Below are positions 25,301-40,633 of a stretch of DNA of 64,000 bases, one piece after another (the stretch's first letter is position 1; each line of letters opens with the position of its first letter). The notes beneath the pieces are model-generated. The model was given only the letters and a program-made list of their open reading frames with translations. It did not search any database and was not told the DNA's origin. The stretch lies in the NCBI GenBank assembly GCA_905331475.1, contig CAJNYU010000350.1, positions 62,001 through 126,000 of the forward strand, given 5' to 3'. The DNA comes from Rotaria socialis (taxonomy: Eukaryota; Rotifera; Eurotatoria; Philodinida; Philodinidae). Both the position numbers and the translations under genes were made by a program.

Positions 25301-26567
25301 TATATAGCTAACAGAAAAGAAGACAAAAGACAACTTAATTAAAGCTTACTCACCAAAGACATTTTCTTGTTCGCCTATTCGACCGTTATCAAGTACCATA
25401 AACAGATCATTCGCTTTCAATAAAAGACATTTGTTAATAGTTGTCTCTTTTGTTGATGAAACAACTCGATATACAGTCTAACAAAAAAAAGGAAGAAATT
25501 GTTTTTATTTGATTCTGTCAAGAAAAATCAAATATAAAAGGACTAACCTCATTCATAGAAGATTTTTCACGTGAATATAATCGAAGACTCCAATTTACAG
25601 GACGATCAAGATCAAAGTAAAGTCGCGCAAATTGTAATAGTGATGCTCGTTGATCAGTAGGCAGATTAAATAAAGTTGACAAACCATGAGTAAGAGTCAA
25701 ATGTGCTAATTTCTTTGCAGGTAATATTGAAACAGTTGGTACTAAAAATAAGCATAAATTAACGTTTGAAATAAATTTTACTTTAGTTAAATATACCTAT
25801 TTTTTCAAATTGTTGTTTCAACATATCGAAAATATTTTGAACAATATTTTTAGTTTCAGTATCAGGTATAAGCATAAGATAATCATTTGTTGTATATAAA
25901 ACCACGCGTAATAATTGTTTAAATAACCTGTGATATTGTTCCATAACAGAATCAAATACTTTATGAAATGTATGAACGTGTCTATCAGGTATCTAATGAA
26001 ATATAATCAAAAGTTATTTACTAATAAATGTATCCTTACAAATATTTACATGAAAAAAACTAGATAATTTAAAAGCACGCAAATATTGACGATCATTTAA
26101 TAAAGTAGTTCCCTTGGCAAGATAACGAAATAGTTCACCATTAAATGTTCGAATCTCTTCATGAAGCTGTTTATCAGGACAAAGAAGTATAATAAATTCA
26201 GTTCGGATCAATCTATCATCACTACATCTTTGAAGAAGCCTAAGATAAGAAAAGAAAAACAATGGCATTTACCATTTTGAATGTTTACCTCTTACCAATC
26301 AGTAGCAGCTTGAACTGAACGAAAACCAGTGGCTACACATGCACGTTCTCTAAAGCAATGAGATGTATTGAAAGAAAAAGAAAATAAATAAGTCGTTTTT
26401 ACTAACGCTTTTTCTTGTGGTATTCCAAGTTTATTAGTGAGCAATGTTAAACATGATGATTGACATGATATTTGTTCTTCTTGATCATTATTATCGATAA
26501 GGGATGTTGACCATCGTTTGTTATTTTGATTATCAAGCTGTTGTCTTCGTAGAGATATTCGTTGCAT
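22312..26567 (-). CDS. UBASH3: UBASH3/Sts family: UBA, 2H-phosphodiesterase, SH3, phosphoglycerate-mutase-like phosphatase
   Basis: Eleven exons (26567-26407, 26349-26296, 26239-26050, 25992-25797, 25741-25548, 25477-25354, 23696-23609, 23551-23395, 23340-23211, 23145-22612, 22550-22312) add up to 688 aa, close to human UBASH3A/B. The UBA domain ends in TGFRSVQAATDWLL (about 60-73). The 2H domain covers about 78-260 and keeps the second HxT (KKLAHLTLTHG), but the first is replaced (RAFKLSSFF). An SH3 domain lies at about 280-335 (GEEGLCALKN). The phosphatase covers about 400-685 with RHGERVDFAFG (nucleophile His about 411), the substrate-pocket segment CYSSPAFRCIQTAHYIL, VEPGLFEFLGW and the second catalytic His in IGHAATLEVCTRQL. 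In vertebrates the family binds ubiquitin and dephosphorylates Tyr-kinase pathway proteins in the cytoplasm. Intron 6 is 1,657 nt, against 50-90 nt for the others, and contains a separate gene. Confidence 0.93.
23773..24832 (-). CDS. trihelix Myb/SANT-like DNA-binding protein nested in UBASH3 intron
   Basis: Two exons (24832-24308 and 24258-23773, phase 0) give 336 aa. Residues about 30-125 form a Myb/SANT-like trihelix domain: ALIWDLEETRALLDLL, then IYHEIAERLRQAGFNRDWNQ and RGRVKNLKFSYKKA, ending in RFYDDLHYLFG. This is the family of MSANTD proteins and many transposon-derived regulators. An acidic linker follows, then a Gln/Arg-rich C-terminal coiled coil (NEQEREERIHREQRQHQLE) that could mediate self-association. 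It probably binds DNA in the nucleus; the target is unknown. It lies entirely inside intron 6 of UBASH3 on the same strand. The UBASH3 exons on either side splice in matching phase (1) without it, so it is a separate gene rather than extra UBASH3 exons. Confidence 0.85.
24833..25340 (-). promoter_or_regulatory. putative promoter/5' UTR region of the nested gene
   Basis: This intronic stretch lies between UBASH3 exon 6 and the nested gene start. It is richer in GC and CT/GT than other introns, with pyrimidine-rich runs (about 25050-25085) and TTACTC-like repeats (about 24965-25010). TTCTAG lies 3 bp before the nested ATG. Its length and composition suggest independent transcription, but no promoter motif can be identified with certainty. 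Small open frames on both strands here have low-complexity composition and were not called. Confidence 0.35.
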
Positions 26568-27541
26568 AGGAATGAAAAGGTCGAAGAGAATTCACACTGA
26601 TAAGGAATCAACAAAAACTGTGAATAAATGAAGAAAATATACTGCGACAATGTAGGAACGAAAAACTAACGATGCATATCGTTTTTTTTCTTTTTTCGAG
26701 GCTTTTCTTTGAGTGTATCGATGAAAGTACAAGTAAAATATGATTTATATTAGTCGATGAAAGTTAAGATGAATGTTCTGTTTAGAATAGTTCTTAATTA
26801 AGTGACATACTTGACTATGAAAAAAATATCGAAGTGTGAAGATTACAATATATATGGAAATCGTTGAGTTCTTTTTGTCATTAGTACACATAAGAAGGCA
26901 GACTTTGCAAATGAACGATATAAAAATTAGTGAAATCACCAAAAGAAAAAGGAAGTAGCTGTCAGATCATCCAATGTTTACGAAAGGAGAAAGAGACACA
27001 GTTATTACACAATAGCGACTCAGAACAGATGTCACTTTCACTCACACCATTGATGATCAGTTTCATGTAACTTACTGAGGTAATTTCTATTGTTTTCTCG
27101 GCTTCTTTATACTTATAATTAAAAAATTAATCAAAACCCTAAGAAATTTTGAAAGACTACTCGAAAATATCATCTGTTTGATTGTCATTTCATCTGGTCA
27201 CAAATACAAACCGTATATCTTGACGTTTTTTTCACATCGAATATAGTGTTGAAGTTTTATCTAAAAATTTAGTTACACCTATCGAACGTTTATGTATCTA
27301 TGAAAACTAAGATATTCTTAAGTGATAACTTTCTTCGAGTAATATCAATACTGGATGAATACAGAAATCGGACCTGTGATCGATTGGCTATTTGAATAAA
27401 CAAATGGAAAAGCCGAACATGTCCTTCTGAGTGATGTCTGCTGTTGAATGTACAATACGAAATAGTATATGAATGTAGCTAATGATAAATCATTGTAATG
27501 TTTTGAGTCTTGCTTTTTTTGCAAATTTATTTTAGAAATTG
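26568..27541. other. divergent spacer between UBASH3 and PAK
   Basis: About 1 kb separates the starts of two divergently transcribed genes and should contain both promoters. No clear TATA or Inr arrangement can be assigned. A TTATTTTAG acceptor-like site ends 6 bp before the PAK ATG. No gene is supported inside. Confidence 0.5.
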
Positions 27542-29938
<2,397 letters not shown>

Positions 29939-31455
29939 TGCATAAATTTTATATATTGATAACCGAGTGTCTTCTGAATTTTATTTCTCAGTCTTTATCA
30001 GATACATCTGCTTTTTCTTTTTGTCTACTTAATTGAGTTTCCCGCTATTTATTCTGAATATTCTCGTTTATAATGATCGATTAATATGTCTATATCCTAA
30101 TTAGTATGATGCACACACTAAATATCGATTTTTGTCTATGTACGCATCATATATTTCTGCTATGTTCTTTTGCTTCACCGTGAATATTTTCTTTGGTCGA
30201 TATCAGTAAAACATGAAACAGATTGTTTCCTAATTTTTTTTAACAAAACTTTTGTGTGCTAATAATCATTGTGTGTTTTTTAATGTTAAATTGGGATAAT
30301 ATCAATATGATAAACGATGTTTGGTGCGAGCAAATCTACAGTAGAATCATTATTTAATTATGACTTGTTTTTATATAGAAATGCTTTTAGTTCTTCTCAT
30401 TCTATCTGTTTTAACATTACTAAAAAGGTGCTTGAATGGGAATTTTTATATAAATCACAAAATAATTCAAAGATTAATATGCTATTTTTATTTTTGTAAA
30501 ATGATCAGTTTTGAAAAATAATTAATATTATTCTATACTACGATGTGGAAGGCATTGGTAAATATGTCGATTGAATGATGTGTTTTCCTTGTAAATATCT
30601 ATGAAGTCATTCAAATAATAATCCATATCATATGAATAGTCGGATTCCATAAGAATATATTTGATGAAACGTTAATTACCATTTAACAATGAAAAAATAT
30701 CGAAAACATTATGCTCAGAGTAATATCATCAGTTCTTTATTGAAAATTGAATTATATTGACATAAAATTGAATCAGTGATATTAATTTAAGATGTTTTAC
30801 GCTAATGAACAATCACATTCGTTACTCGCGGTATGAATTAATATACGATAAGATCTCGATCAAAATTTGACATAAAACAAACGACATTCAATTCCGATTT
30901 CGAGTTACTATCTAATTTGCTATGATTCAAAGTCAACTTAACATAAATTACGATGTGCTTGGCAAAAATCGAAATGCTGATATTATTTGTTGGCACTAAG
31001 TTCGTTTTTTATCTTGCATAAAACTGAGATTTATTTGTATTCAATATCACAATAAATGTTTTGGATTGTACTTATTTAAGTGAAACACAGTATAATTTAT
31101 ATATCCAAAACAGTGCTGCCACCTTTTGAAGTCCGAAAAGCAGAAAAAAAAATTATAAATAGCAGAAAATGACAAAAATTTGTTTCTGGAAAAGCAGAAA
31201 GTATATTTGCGATATAAAGCTATTTGTAAACTTTGTCCTTTCGTACTAATCAAGAACTTTCACATCAAATTTTGATGTTTATTGAATCAAGAAAAACAAT
31301 TAATTAACAAATAAGTAAGATTATTGGAAGCATTCTTTTGGATGTATAGTTCTCATTTGATTCAGTAGCTTTTAATAAACCTCTGCTGAACATATCGTTT
31401 ATCGATTTCTTCTTACTGGTTAACTCTTGATGATAATTACTGGGGATGCGCCAAA
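29939..31455. other. intergenic
   Basis: AT-rich sequence downstream of PAK with only short, compositionally noncoding frames. Nothing supported is seen up to the assembly gap at 31456. Confidence 0.6.
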
Positions 31456-31564
31456 NNNNNNNNNNNNNNNNNNNNNNNNNNNNNNNNNNNNNNNNNNNNN
31501 NNNNNNNNNNNNNNNNNNNNNNNNNNNNNNNNNNNNNNNNNNNNNNNNNNNNNNNNNNNNNNNN
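31456..31564. other. assembly gap (109 N)
   Basis: Unresolved bases abut a hairpin-forming repeat, which probably caused the assembly break. Confidence 0.95.
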
Positions 31565-31780
31565 TGGAAGCAGTATTCCAGTTGGAAGTTACCGGATTTT
31601 TTTCCTGTGGATTCCGGTCAGTTTCCTGTGTTTTCCGGTCAGTTTTCTGTGTTTTACATCTGGAAGTTGATCGGAATCTACAGGAAGAAAATCCGGTAAC
31701 TTCCAACTGGAATACTGCTTCCAGTTTCCAGCGCTTTCCTGTGCTTTCCGGCCGTTTCCCGCCGTACGTCCACGACCTGG
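31565..31780. repeat. hairpin-forming GC-rich repeat
   Basis: Two 43-bp arms (31565-31607 and 31681-31723) are reverse complements with one mismatch and enclose a 73-bp loop that contains short tandem copies of a CCGGTCAGTTTCCTGTG-like unit. The following 60 bp continue with similar CCTGTG/CTTTCCGG words. Its GC content stands well above the flanks. The left side is hidden by the gap, so full ends and any target duplication cannot be seen. It is probably a non-autonomous mobile element or foldback repeat. Confidence 0.7.
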
Positions 31781-33420
31781 GTAAATATTGGCAATAAATT
31801 AATGTTGAATTTGCGTGACCGCTTTAACTAATGATATTCTAGAATAAGTAACTGTATTATTCTAAGTCACTATAGTAGTTCTACTATTGATCAAAGATTA
31901 GGTTACATACATTTATTCTCATAATGTAAAATGAATTTTATTTTTATTAGAAGTAATACCATGAACATAAAAACAAGCATTACAACTCATAATGTTGACT
32001 CGATATGTTATTCAAGAAGAAAAAAATTCACCTCAAAACTCAGCAGTATAATTGAAACAATATATATCTGATATGTTTCTGTGCTAATAGAGAACTAGCT
32101 TTGAATATATCTTTAATAATCAGTATGTTTAAATATCAAAAGAAAAAATTTCATTTTTGTGCTCTTCTATTGTAGTAACAAGTAGCCCGTCGTAACTAAA
32201 CAAATGTAATTCTATTTTAATTAGTTTTTGCTCGACTGGTTGATGCAAAGAAAATAAAAGGAAGAAGTGTTTTCTTTCATTTAACATTCTTTTTTAGTTT
32301 AATAATCAACAATGTTTGTTTTACAGAAGAGAAATGAACAAATCAAGTTATATTTTCCTAATTATAAAGAATTCAACATATTATTTTTGATAGACAAAAA
32401 AATCTTATGAAAACCTCGCTTTAGCCTTTTTGATTGACACCGATTAAAAAGAGAGTATTTGAAAGAACATCCTTTTAGATTTCCCTATGGCAGGTATAAA
32501 ATAACATGATATCTGTGGCTGCCTATTCACTCTGTATTTAGTTTGTTTTTGAATAGCCAAACATATGAAAATGAAAAGTATCACATTGATTCTATCAAGA
32601 ATAAAACAGAACAAACAACAAAACAATTTTACTTAGAATGTATGAAATTCTATACGCTTTAGCAATAATTTTTTGTACTGTTAAGTTGCATGCTATAAAA
32701 AAAAGCAGAACTTTTGAAGAGTACTTAGTCTTGTTGAAAATTTTTGTTGTCATTCAGTAATGCTTACTAACTCTCTTGACTCAAATTTATGCTTCAATCC
32801 TTCGTTTTTAATATTTTTTTGTTTCTTTTTTTGTGATCTAATGTTGATAGTTTGATTTCAATATCCTTGTTGAAGTGTTCGATCTTGTCATGTTCTTATT
32901 TCTCATTATTCTTTTTCTTTTTCCATTAATTTGCAACGACTGTCTTGTAAGTCTTGTTGTCAACATTCATGCATATATTTCAAGTGGAATATTATTTTTT
33001 CTTTTCTTTTCAATCATAATAAACTACAAAAAAAAAGATTAATTATTAATCGCAACGGAAATTGCAAATACCTTAGTTAATAATGCTTTTTCTCTGAAAT
33101 AGCTCGGCATTCAAATCGACGATCGCCCTTGCTAATGTAGCTAATAGAATACACTTTCGTCAACTTTGTAGAAGCAATTTTTTTCTTTTCTCTTCACACT
33201 TTTACTTCACTTTGCCATTGATTTATTGTTGTCAAACATTCGAAGTTCTTTTCTCCCTTCGATCAACGATTGCTGTTCGATTGAATAGGTCGTCAGGGAG
33301 AAGTTTTTCCGTTCTGTTATTCTCTTCTTCTATGATTATTTGAAAAGCATCATTTTTTAATTCCATAATGTGTTCTTGCTGGCGGCTGTTGTTTGCATCA
33401 GTTTAGGTGTACAGAAGAGA
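31781..33420. other. intergenic
   Basis: AT-rich spacer. An acceptor-like AG at 33405-33406, and another at 33412-33413, lie just before the ATG of the next gene. A short upstream frame starting at 33368 could be a uORF. No gene is supported. Confidence 0.5.
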
Positions 33421-34198
33421 ATGGAAGCTTGTATTCAATCATTACCTAGCACACCTTATCGTTCTGCTAGAAGCAGATCCTATCAAACAACATATCAACG
33501 ACAATTTTCTTCCTTGAAAAGATCATTGACGATTGACGAAGGTGTTCCAAGTGGTCAACAATTTTTGATTGGTTGTCCTTATCAATTAAATGATCCAGTA
33601 GGTGTATCATCATATACAGTAGATTATCCACATCAAAAGGATACTCAACCAGAATCAATTATTCGTCCAAATACGCCTCGAGCTCATCGACCTCATCCTA
33701 ATCCGCAATTCACTCATTGGCCTCGTCGCCCGGTAACAGTTTCTTCGGTTGTGTCCGAAGAAACAAAACAAGCATTGAGAAATCAATTGAATTCAACATA
33801 TCAAACAGATTATATTGGTAGATAAAAAGCTTAGATTTTTCTTATAATCTAGGAGATTTCTGTTTTCAGGTTCTCCTCAAGGATTTCCTCTACCATTGGC
33901 TTACAATCGATCACGTCCATTTTGGCGTAATCGAGGCCATCATACTCTTGATAGTGAATATCGTAGTTCTTATGAGCAACCTCTTCGAACAACATCAACA
34001 GTAACAACAACACTTTTTCCTGGACGCTATAGATTTAGTTGTCGAATTCCAGCTGACGCAGTTGTTCCTCTTACATTGCCTATGTGGAGAAACAAATCTT
34101 CAAAATCAACATACAAAAGAGAAATTAGTGAAAAGGCTCCATCTCAACTTTATATGAAAGATTTCGTTGATTCTCTCAGTGGGCCTATGGATCAATAA
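33421..34198 (+). CDS. unrecognised 241-aa protein rich in Tyr, Arg and Ser
   Basis: Two exons (33421-33817 and 33870-34198, phase 1) give 241 aa. The sequence lacks a signal peptide or membrane helix and is rich in Arg, Ser, Tyr and Pro, with short Tyr-centred patches (SRSYQTTYQRQFSS, SEYRSSYEQPL) and a Pro/Trp-containing middle (PNPQFTHWPRRPV). Such composition is seen in microtubule-associated and axonemal inner-lumen proteins, but I cannot match a named family, so that is only a suggestion. The codon composition is coding-like and contrasts with its AT-rich flanks. The start is the first ATG after acceptor-like sites. The longer in-frame extension to 33370 begins with GTG and was not used. 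Confidence 0.7.
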
Positions 34199-37100
34199 AT
34201 GAGCTTTCCTTTAAATCTTTTCATTGAAATAGTTTCATGTTCGAGAAAAATAAAATACACAATCAAAAGAAAAAGAAATCATCTTCATATTATTGTCAAT
34301 TTTGATATATCGTGGATGAATTAAATTTTCGATGAAGATTTTATTTTTAGAACGAACATAAATCATAAAATATTCAATATTATTTTAATCTTAATTAACC
34401 CGTATCAAATAACAGGCATCATTATATTTGACTTTATTCAATTTCATTCATGTGCTATTCAGCATCATAAATAGTTTTTTTCCTAAGAAATAATGAAACT
34501 GATAAGCATTTACTATTTTTAGAAACAGAAAAATGCTATCATCATGATTTCAATAGGTTTAGAAAATTAACTGATATCCGCCAAAGAAATAACAACGTTC
34601 AATATTTTAGATGATTCAGAAATCTATAAATATAGTTTTTAAATGATATGAAAATAAAAAGACATGTATATCAAATGATAAAGTTTTAAAAGACAAGAAC
34701 TAGACATAGTTATAATACTGCTTTTGAGACTTTCAATAGAGTTTATAATTTATGTTTGTCGAGATTATGTAAAAACAAACCCCGTTTAAGTTTTACAATC
34801 GAATCGTTGGAAAATTCTTATGTTGCAAACTTCTTTTTCTCATTCTTATGAAAATATTTATTGCACGATAATAATAATTAGAGATCGATAAACAAACGGT
34901 GACCAATTATGAACCAAAGGGTGAATATTCAGGAGTGCTAAGATTAGAAGGTATTTTGTAACTAGCTATCCTACTAAACTCTTAAAAAAATGCTATTTCA
35001 TCGTTAAATTTTTTTCAATTTTGGATTAAATTTATGTGTTGAATTGTTTAAGTAGTATATTTCGTAATACCATTCACTGATGTGTCTTCTCATAATCGTG
35101 TTCTATTGATAATTAATGAAGCAGAATCTTTAGTGGAAGTGTTATAATTCTTAGTTCATCTATTATTTAGCTCAGAAAATCGAAATCAATGTGTTTATTA
35201 TCACTTGACCTATTATCTCGAATGTGAAAGAATGATTTCCAATATAACTAATACAAAAACTATCAATTATACTTCATAATAGAAATTATAAATTGTCTGA
35301 GAAAACGTAACATTTAAAGTAAGTCTCAATTTCGAATATTTTAGTTAATAGAATTTTATTTTATTATAGGCAACGAGAAAGTCGATAATTAGATACCACA
35401 TGTCGAATAGTGACTCTACACAGAATCAGTATCAAAGTTTGAATAGATGATAAGAGTTTTGTTTTTAAACTGAAAACCAATGATTGATTGATCAACCTCT
35501 TCATCACATGTCGATAGTGAATTGTGTGCTGAATGAAAATACAACACTACTTTTCGTATTAGTACTAGAGTTCTGTGTATAGAAGATATGAACTTGCATA
35601 TATCTCCTCTTATAAACTAACGCATTGAATTAGTTTTGTAAAGAAGAAAAAAAGTAGATGGAAATTGAACTTTTTTAGAAGTGATTAATCCCTTTATACA
35701 TATGAGAAAAGACCGTATTTTATCGAAGCAATTGTTGATGAAGAAGGAGAAAAGCGACGGCTGTCTTTCTTATATGAACTATAATACAGAACAGTATCTC
35801 GATTTCAATAAAAACGTCTGCACATTTATTCACCAACTAAAATGTAGTTTTCATAAAAACTCGCTACACATTAAATGTACTTAAACGCAGTTAAAAATTG
35901 TGTATTGTCATGGTCATTTCATTACGATTTAGTAATCGAAAATACTTTACTCCTATGCTAGGCAAAACGATAATTTATCGAATCATATAACCTACAATAA
36001 AAGTTCTTCATCCACTGGTCAGATGCATCTTCAACAATAATCTAAATAAAAAGAATCACACGTTATAATCTAACAACACATATATTTTCATCTATCTCTA
36101 CTTTAACTATACAGTTTTCATCCATTCAAAAGATCGCTACTACTACTTGATATTGACTTATTAGTTTAATTTAAAATTATATGTAAAGATAGAGTAGAGT
36201 GTTCAGCAAGGATATTTCTATCAATCGATGTAGCTATATTCTAGTAATTGTATTATTTTTATTGTCCATAAAATAAAAGAGATACGTGTTTTGTCAGGCC
36301 ATAATTTTTAGGGATGATATTATTTTACAAATATTTTACGTGGACAAGTCTTTTATTTGTAGGAACCTATTTGAACAAAGCTGAAAGCATGCACACTTTT
36401 TATTTTTGTTCATCAAATTCTTCGATCATGCGTCAACAAAGCATTAATGCAAGTAGTTCAGATATTTGTTTCTAACGATCTATTTCTAATGAATCATAAA
36501 AATGTACTAAATGTACGGTCTATTCAAACACAACTGATATCCATAAATATTCGTAGAAAACTGTATTATTCTTATTGAGACAACAACAACAACAACTTTT
36601 CTTCATCAGGAAAAAGATTGGTATTAATAAATCTCGTGATGTTTCGAAGAGTATATTATCACATATTTTTGTCATTATTTTATCTTTCCATTTTTTTTTC
36701 ATTTCTGAACATTCACAAAAATGTTTTACAAATTTCTCAGAGTGATGTATATTCATTAGATATATAAATTCCCATACGAGTTATACGACTGTTTTCATTG
36801 AGCCTAGTATAAAACCACACCTGTGCCTATTTAAATAGCTATCAGAAATCGATTTATTATTATACTAGTTGTTAGAAAAGTATCAATTGATTGTTTTTTG
36901 TCGTAGTTACAACTCTTGTCAATAGAGACCTGTTTATAAGTGTTGAAATCAAAATATTAACACGAATCGTAGATTTCTTCAAATAAAAGATTCTAAACTG
37001 AACGAAGTGTCATTTTTTTGAATAGAACTCGACAGCCCTATATAATTACACCCGAAAACAAGACTATGGTTCTGATTTGATTGTATGTAGAGAAAGCACA

Positions 37101-38529
37101 ACTAGAAAAAATGATGTTATATTTCGCCATCAAAACTATTATTTGCACTCGTAATCTTTAAAACATTAATTTCACATATATCCTCGAATTCTACTCTTCA
37201 TGGAACCATTGAACTCTATGTATGTGCACAAAAATATTACCTACACAATAGTGGCAAAACCAATGCTTCTCAACTTATCAATCATTTTACTAATTTTTAA
37301 ATCACACCAATGAATTAATATATATCTTTGTTTGTTGATACTGTTGTTGTGTATTTTGATCTGATGAGTAATGCATGCTTTCATCGGCAAAAGCAAGCAA
37401 ATTCTTACACGTATTTATTACATTTCATTAATACTCTTATCGTCTAGGTTCCACATTTTCTTTATTCTCTTACCGTTTTTTTTACTTTTTTTCTAAAAGT
37501 ATTTTTTATTATGTTTTGTTGTCTAACATCAATCGTTTGCATAAGTTTTTTTTAGTGTTTGCTCACTGGCTATCAGGATAGGTAAAGCAAGTACAATCAT
37601 AGTGTAATATTTCTATTGATTTATAAAATCGGACTTCTACTATTTTGCCATCATCACTCGAGTTAACTTGGATGACCAGAAAAAGATACTACGCACCAGG
37701 GATGGAAGTAGAAAAGGTCGAAACAAACGAAATATTCAGTTTTCAGTTTTTGTCTTATTTTCCACAGCAACTAAGCTCATATTCAACCAGAATTAACGCT
37801 CATGCTTAGTTTCTGAAAAATAGTAGAGCGCCTTGATGCAAAATAAGGCAACGTTCATATAAAGAATAATTATTAAAATAAATCGAAAATTTATTTTTGT
37901 ATCCTATCCAAAAGAAGTGTTTGTATTATCCCGAAAAACTCGTGATGTGTTTTCGAGCCTATTTTTCTGGCTTCGAATCAGCTCTGAATTTTCTTATTAG
38001 GATAATTGATCATTTTTTTAAAGTATACAATCTGATTAGTTTTCAAACTCCAAAACTTTTCATCTTACATAAAATCTATTTTTACATGATGGCAATAATT
38101 TGTGTCTATAAGAAGATATACTATATATATTGAACAGTTATTCAAAAATATTCTCACATTGCTACCTATATATAGTTCATATAGGAGAGAAATCAGGTAA
38201 AAATTTAATGTTAATGAATATATCGGATGAAATAATTATTTTCATGTTGTTACACCAATCAAATCAGTTTTATTCAAGTTTTTATGTTAGGGGGAGTAAG
38301 TTTATCAATTTTCACAGCAGTATGATTATAGGATTGATTTTTAATTGAAAATTCTGACGAGATTTGATAAGAATAATCATGTATACTTACAGAAACTTTA
38401 TTTTAGATTTCCGACGCTCTACTTTCGTCATGTATTCATAATTATTGTTTTGGTTTTGTTCTGTTCTGTTGTGAATCATGTGTGTATGTTTGCACAAAGT
38501 GAAATTTGCAACGGGTTAACAGCATAAAC
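34199..38529. other. intergenic, 4.3 kb
   Basis: AT-rich region with no supported gene. Several 60-90 codon frames (35681-35884, 36520-36756, 37897-38348) have AT-driven amino-acid composition and no splice partners. Confidence 0.6.
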
Positions 38530-40633
38530 ATGCACACTTGTTATGATAATTTCCATGCTGGAATGTTTTTTGAATATTCTCGCGAGAAACAAGAAGAACT
38601 TATACATCGAGCTACTCGTCAAGGTCATGCATTTTCGCTTGAAACTTATCTAAATTATTACACTGCGGAAAATATAAACCAACAATATGTATATGGACGA
38701 TCGAAATGGACTTTATTAATTGCTGCATGTTTTTATAGACATGAAAATATTGTACGTATGTTAATGCATCGTTTTAAACCCGATGTTGATGCAGTAGGTA
38801 ATATCAAACTTGATTTTGTACATGATATAATGTACAGTGTGTCTCCATTATGGGTGGCCGTAGCTGTTGGTCATTTTGGAATTGTAAAATTATTAGTTGA
38901 AGAAGGTAATGCAAATGTAAATCATTTATCTATAACACGTAGTTCACCACTTCGTGCTGCTTCATATATCGGACGACTTGATATAGCTCGTTACTTAATT
39001 ATGCATGGTGCTGATATGAAACTTGTTCGAGATGGAAACTATACGAATTTAATGTTAAGTGCTTATCGTGGACATGCACATATAGTAGAATATTTTCTTG
39101 ATAAATTAGGATGTGATCCAAATGAATTTGATCGAGATGGCCGAACAGCATTACACTATGGTATGGATGGTGATTCAATCGAGGTTGTTCGACTACTATT
39201 AAAATATGGAACGAAAAATATTTCTCACAATACAATAAGTCCACTAATGTTAGCTGCGCTAGAAGCAAGAGAAAATTTAGTTGATGCTTTTGAAAATTAT
39301 CGTTGTTCAGATATGGAATGGATTGAAGCAAGAGAAATACTTGGGGCAACCTATGCAAATATTGAATCGAAAAATTATAATATTGATAAAGCTATAGAAC
39401 ACATAACAATAGCATATAAATGGAGAATGGAAAAGAACCTTCCAAAAGCATCTCCATCTATTTTACCTATTGAAGCATTTAATTATCCTCAAGAATGTCA
39501 AACATTAGAAGAATTTAATCATATTTTATCTGAATCGAATACTCGACTACATATTGAATCTTTATTGATACAAGAAAGACTTTTAGGTCAGAAAAATAAA
39601 CGATATCGTCATGCTGTACGGTTTTACGGTACTGTATTAGCTGATGCAAATCAATATCATGCATCACTTCAATTTTGGTTATATGAACTTAATATACGAC
39701 GAGAACATAACATCAATTTTGATAAATGGCATTTACGTGGTTTCGTTCATATGTTTTCCAAAATGATAAAAAATAATATCGATATTATATCTGAAAAAGC
39801 TATACTAGAAATTTTAAAAGCACTTAATGACGAACTTGCAAATGGTAGTAGTAATGATCACAACTTATTTACACTTTTCTATCTGATCACAGTTATTAGT
39901 CACGTAGGTTAATTTCTCTGAAAATTTTAAAGTTCTCTACCTTTTTTTAAATTATTTTTCATTCTAATAGTATTTGTTGTAAAACCTTTTATATAATTAT
40001 ATATATATACATTTGATCATAGGTATCGGAAGAACAACGACTGTCTACTTATACGATAGATATCTATCGAAAATTAGTGATATTTGTTCGAGCCAACTAT
40101 AGAACTAAAGAAAACTCACAACATTGGACTCTACTTCATCTAAGTATGATGATAGGACTACAAGGAATAAATGATAATCATATTATAAGCTTGTGCAAGT
40201 ACGTATTCTATTTTTCATTTTTGAATTTCTAAGCAAGATTAGGTTGTTGCTGTTGTTTTTCTTTAAATCTAGATACCCATGTCATAAAACGATTGGTTTA
40301 TTACTTCAATGTGGTGCCAACGTCGATACGGTTGACTCAAAAAGAAATACTCCATTACATTTAATAGCTCAACGTAAATGTGATACTGATAATGTATTGT
40401 TTATAATTGATATGCTTTGCAATAATTTTGGAGCACATTCCGATTGCGTTAACGATCAAGGGAAAACACCTCTTGAAACTGCATCGAATATACGTGTCAA
40501 AGAACATCTCCGTAAGAAAATAGGTGTTGGTCAACTTAAATGTTTATGTGCTCGATTTATTCAACAAACAAAAGTTGTATTTCAAAATCATCATTTTCCT
40601 TTAAATCTGGTTAATTTTATTGAGAAACACTAA
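38530..40633 (+). CDS. FEM1: FEM1 family ankyrin-repeat substrate receptor of CUL2 E3 ligase
   Basis: Three exons (38530-39903, 40023-40198, 40273-40633) give 636 aa, against about 627 in human FEM1B. N-terminal ankyrin repeats are visible as SPLWVAVAVGHFGIVKLLVE, SPLRAASYIGRLDIARYLI, NLMLSAYRGHAHIVEYFLD and TALHYGMDGDSIEVVRLLLK. The FEM1 middle region follows (EAREILGATYANIESKNYNI), including the segment RLLGQKNKRYRHAVRFYG. C-terminal ankyrins (TPLHLIAQRKCD) lead to the family-specific end QLKCLCARFIQQ. In other animals FEM1 proteins recruit C-degron substrates to cullin-2 ubiquitin ligases. The first exon of 1.37 kb is unusually long for this window. A second ATG at 38563 could also serve as the start. 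Confidence 0.94.

Noticed and set aside
25017..25333. Several 60-77 codon frames on both strands
   Set aside because: Low-complexity CT/GT-rich intronic sequence; they overlap each other on both strands and show no conserved features.
34199..38529. Chain of plus-strand frames before FEM1 (37897-38527)
   Set aside because: Composition is that of AT-rich noncoding DNA, and they do not splice in phase to the FEM1 start.
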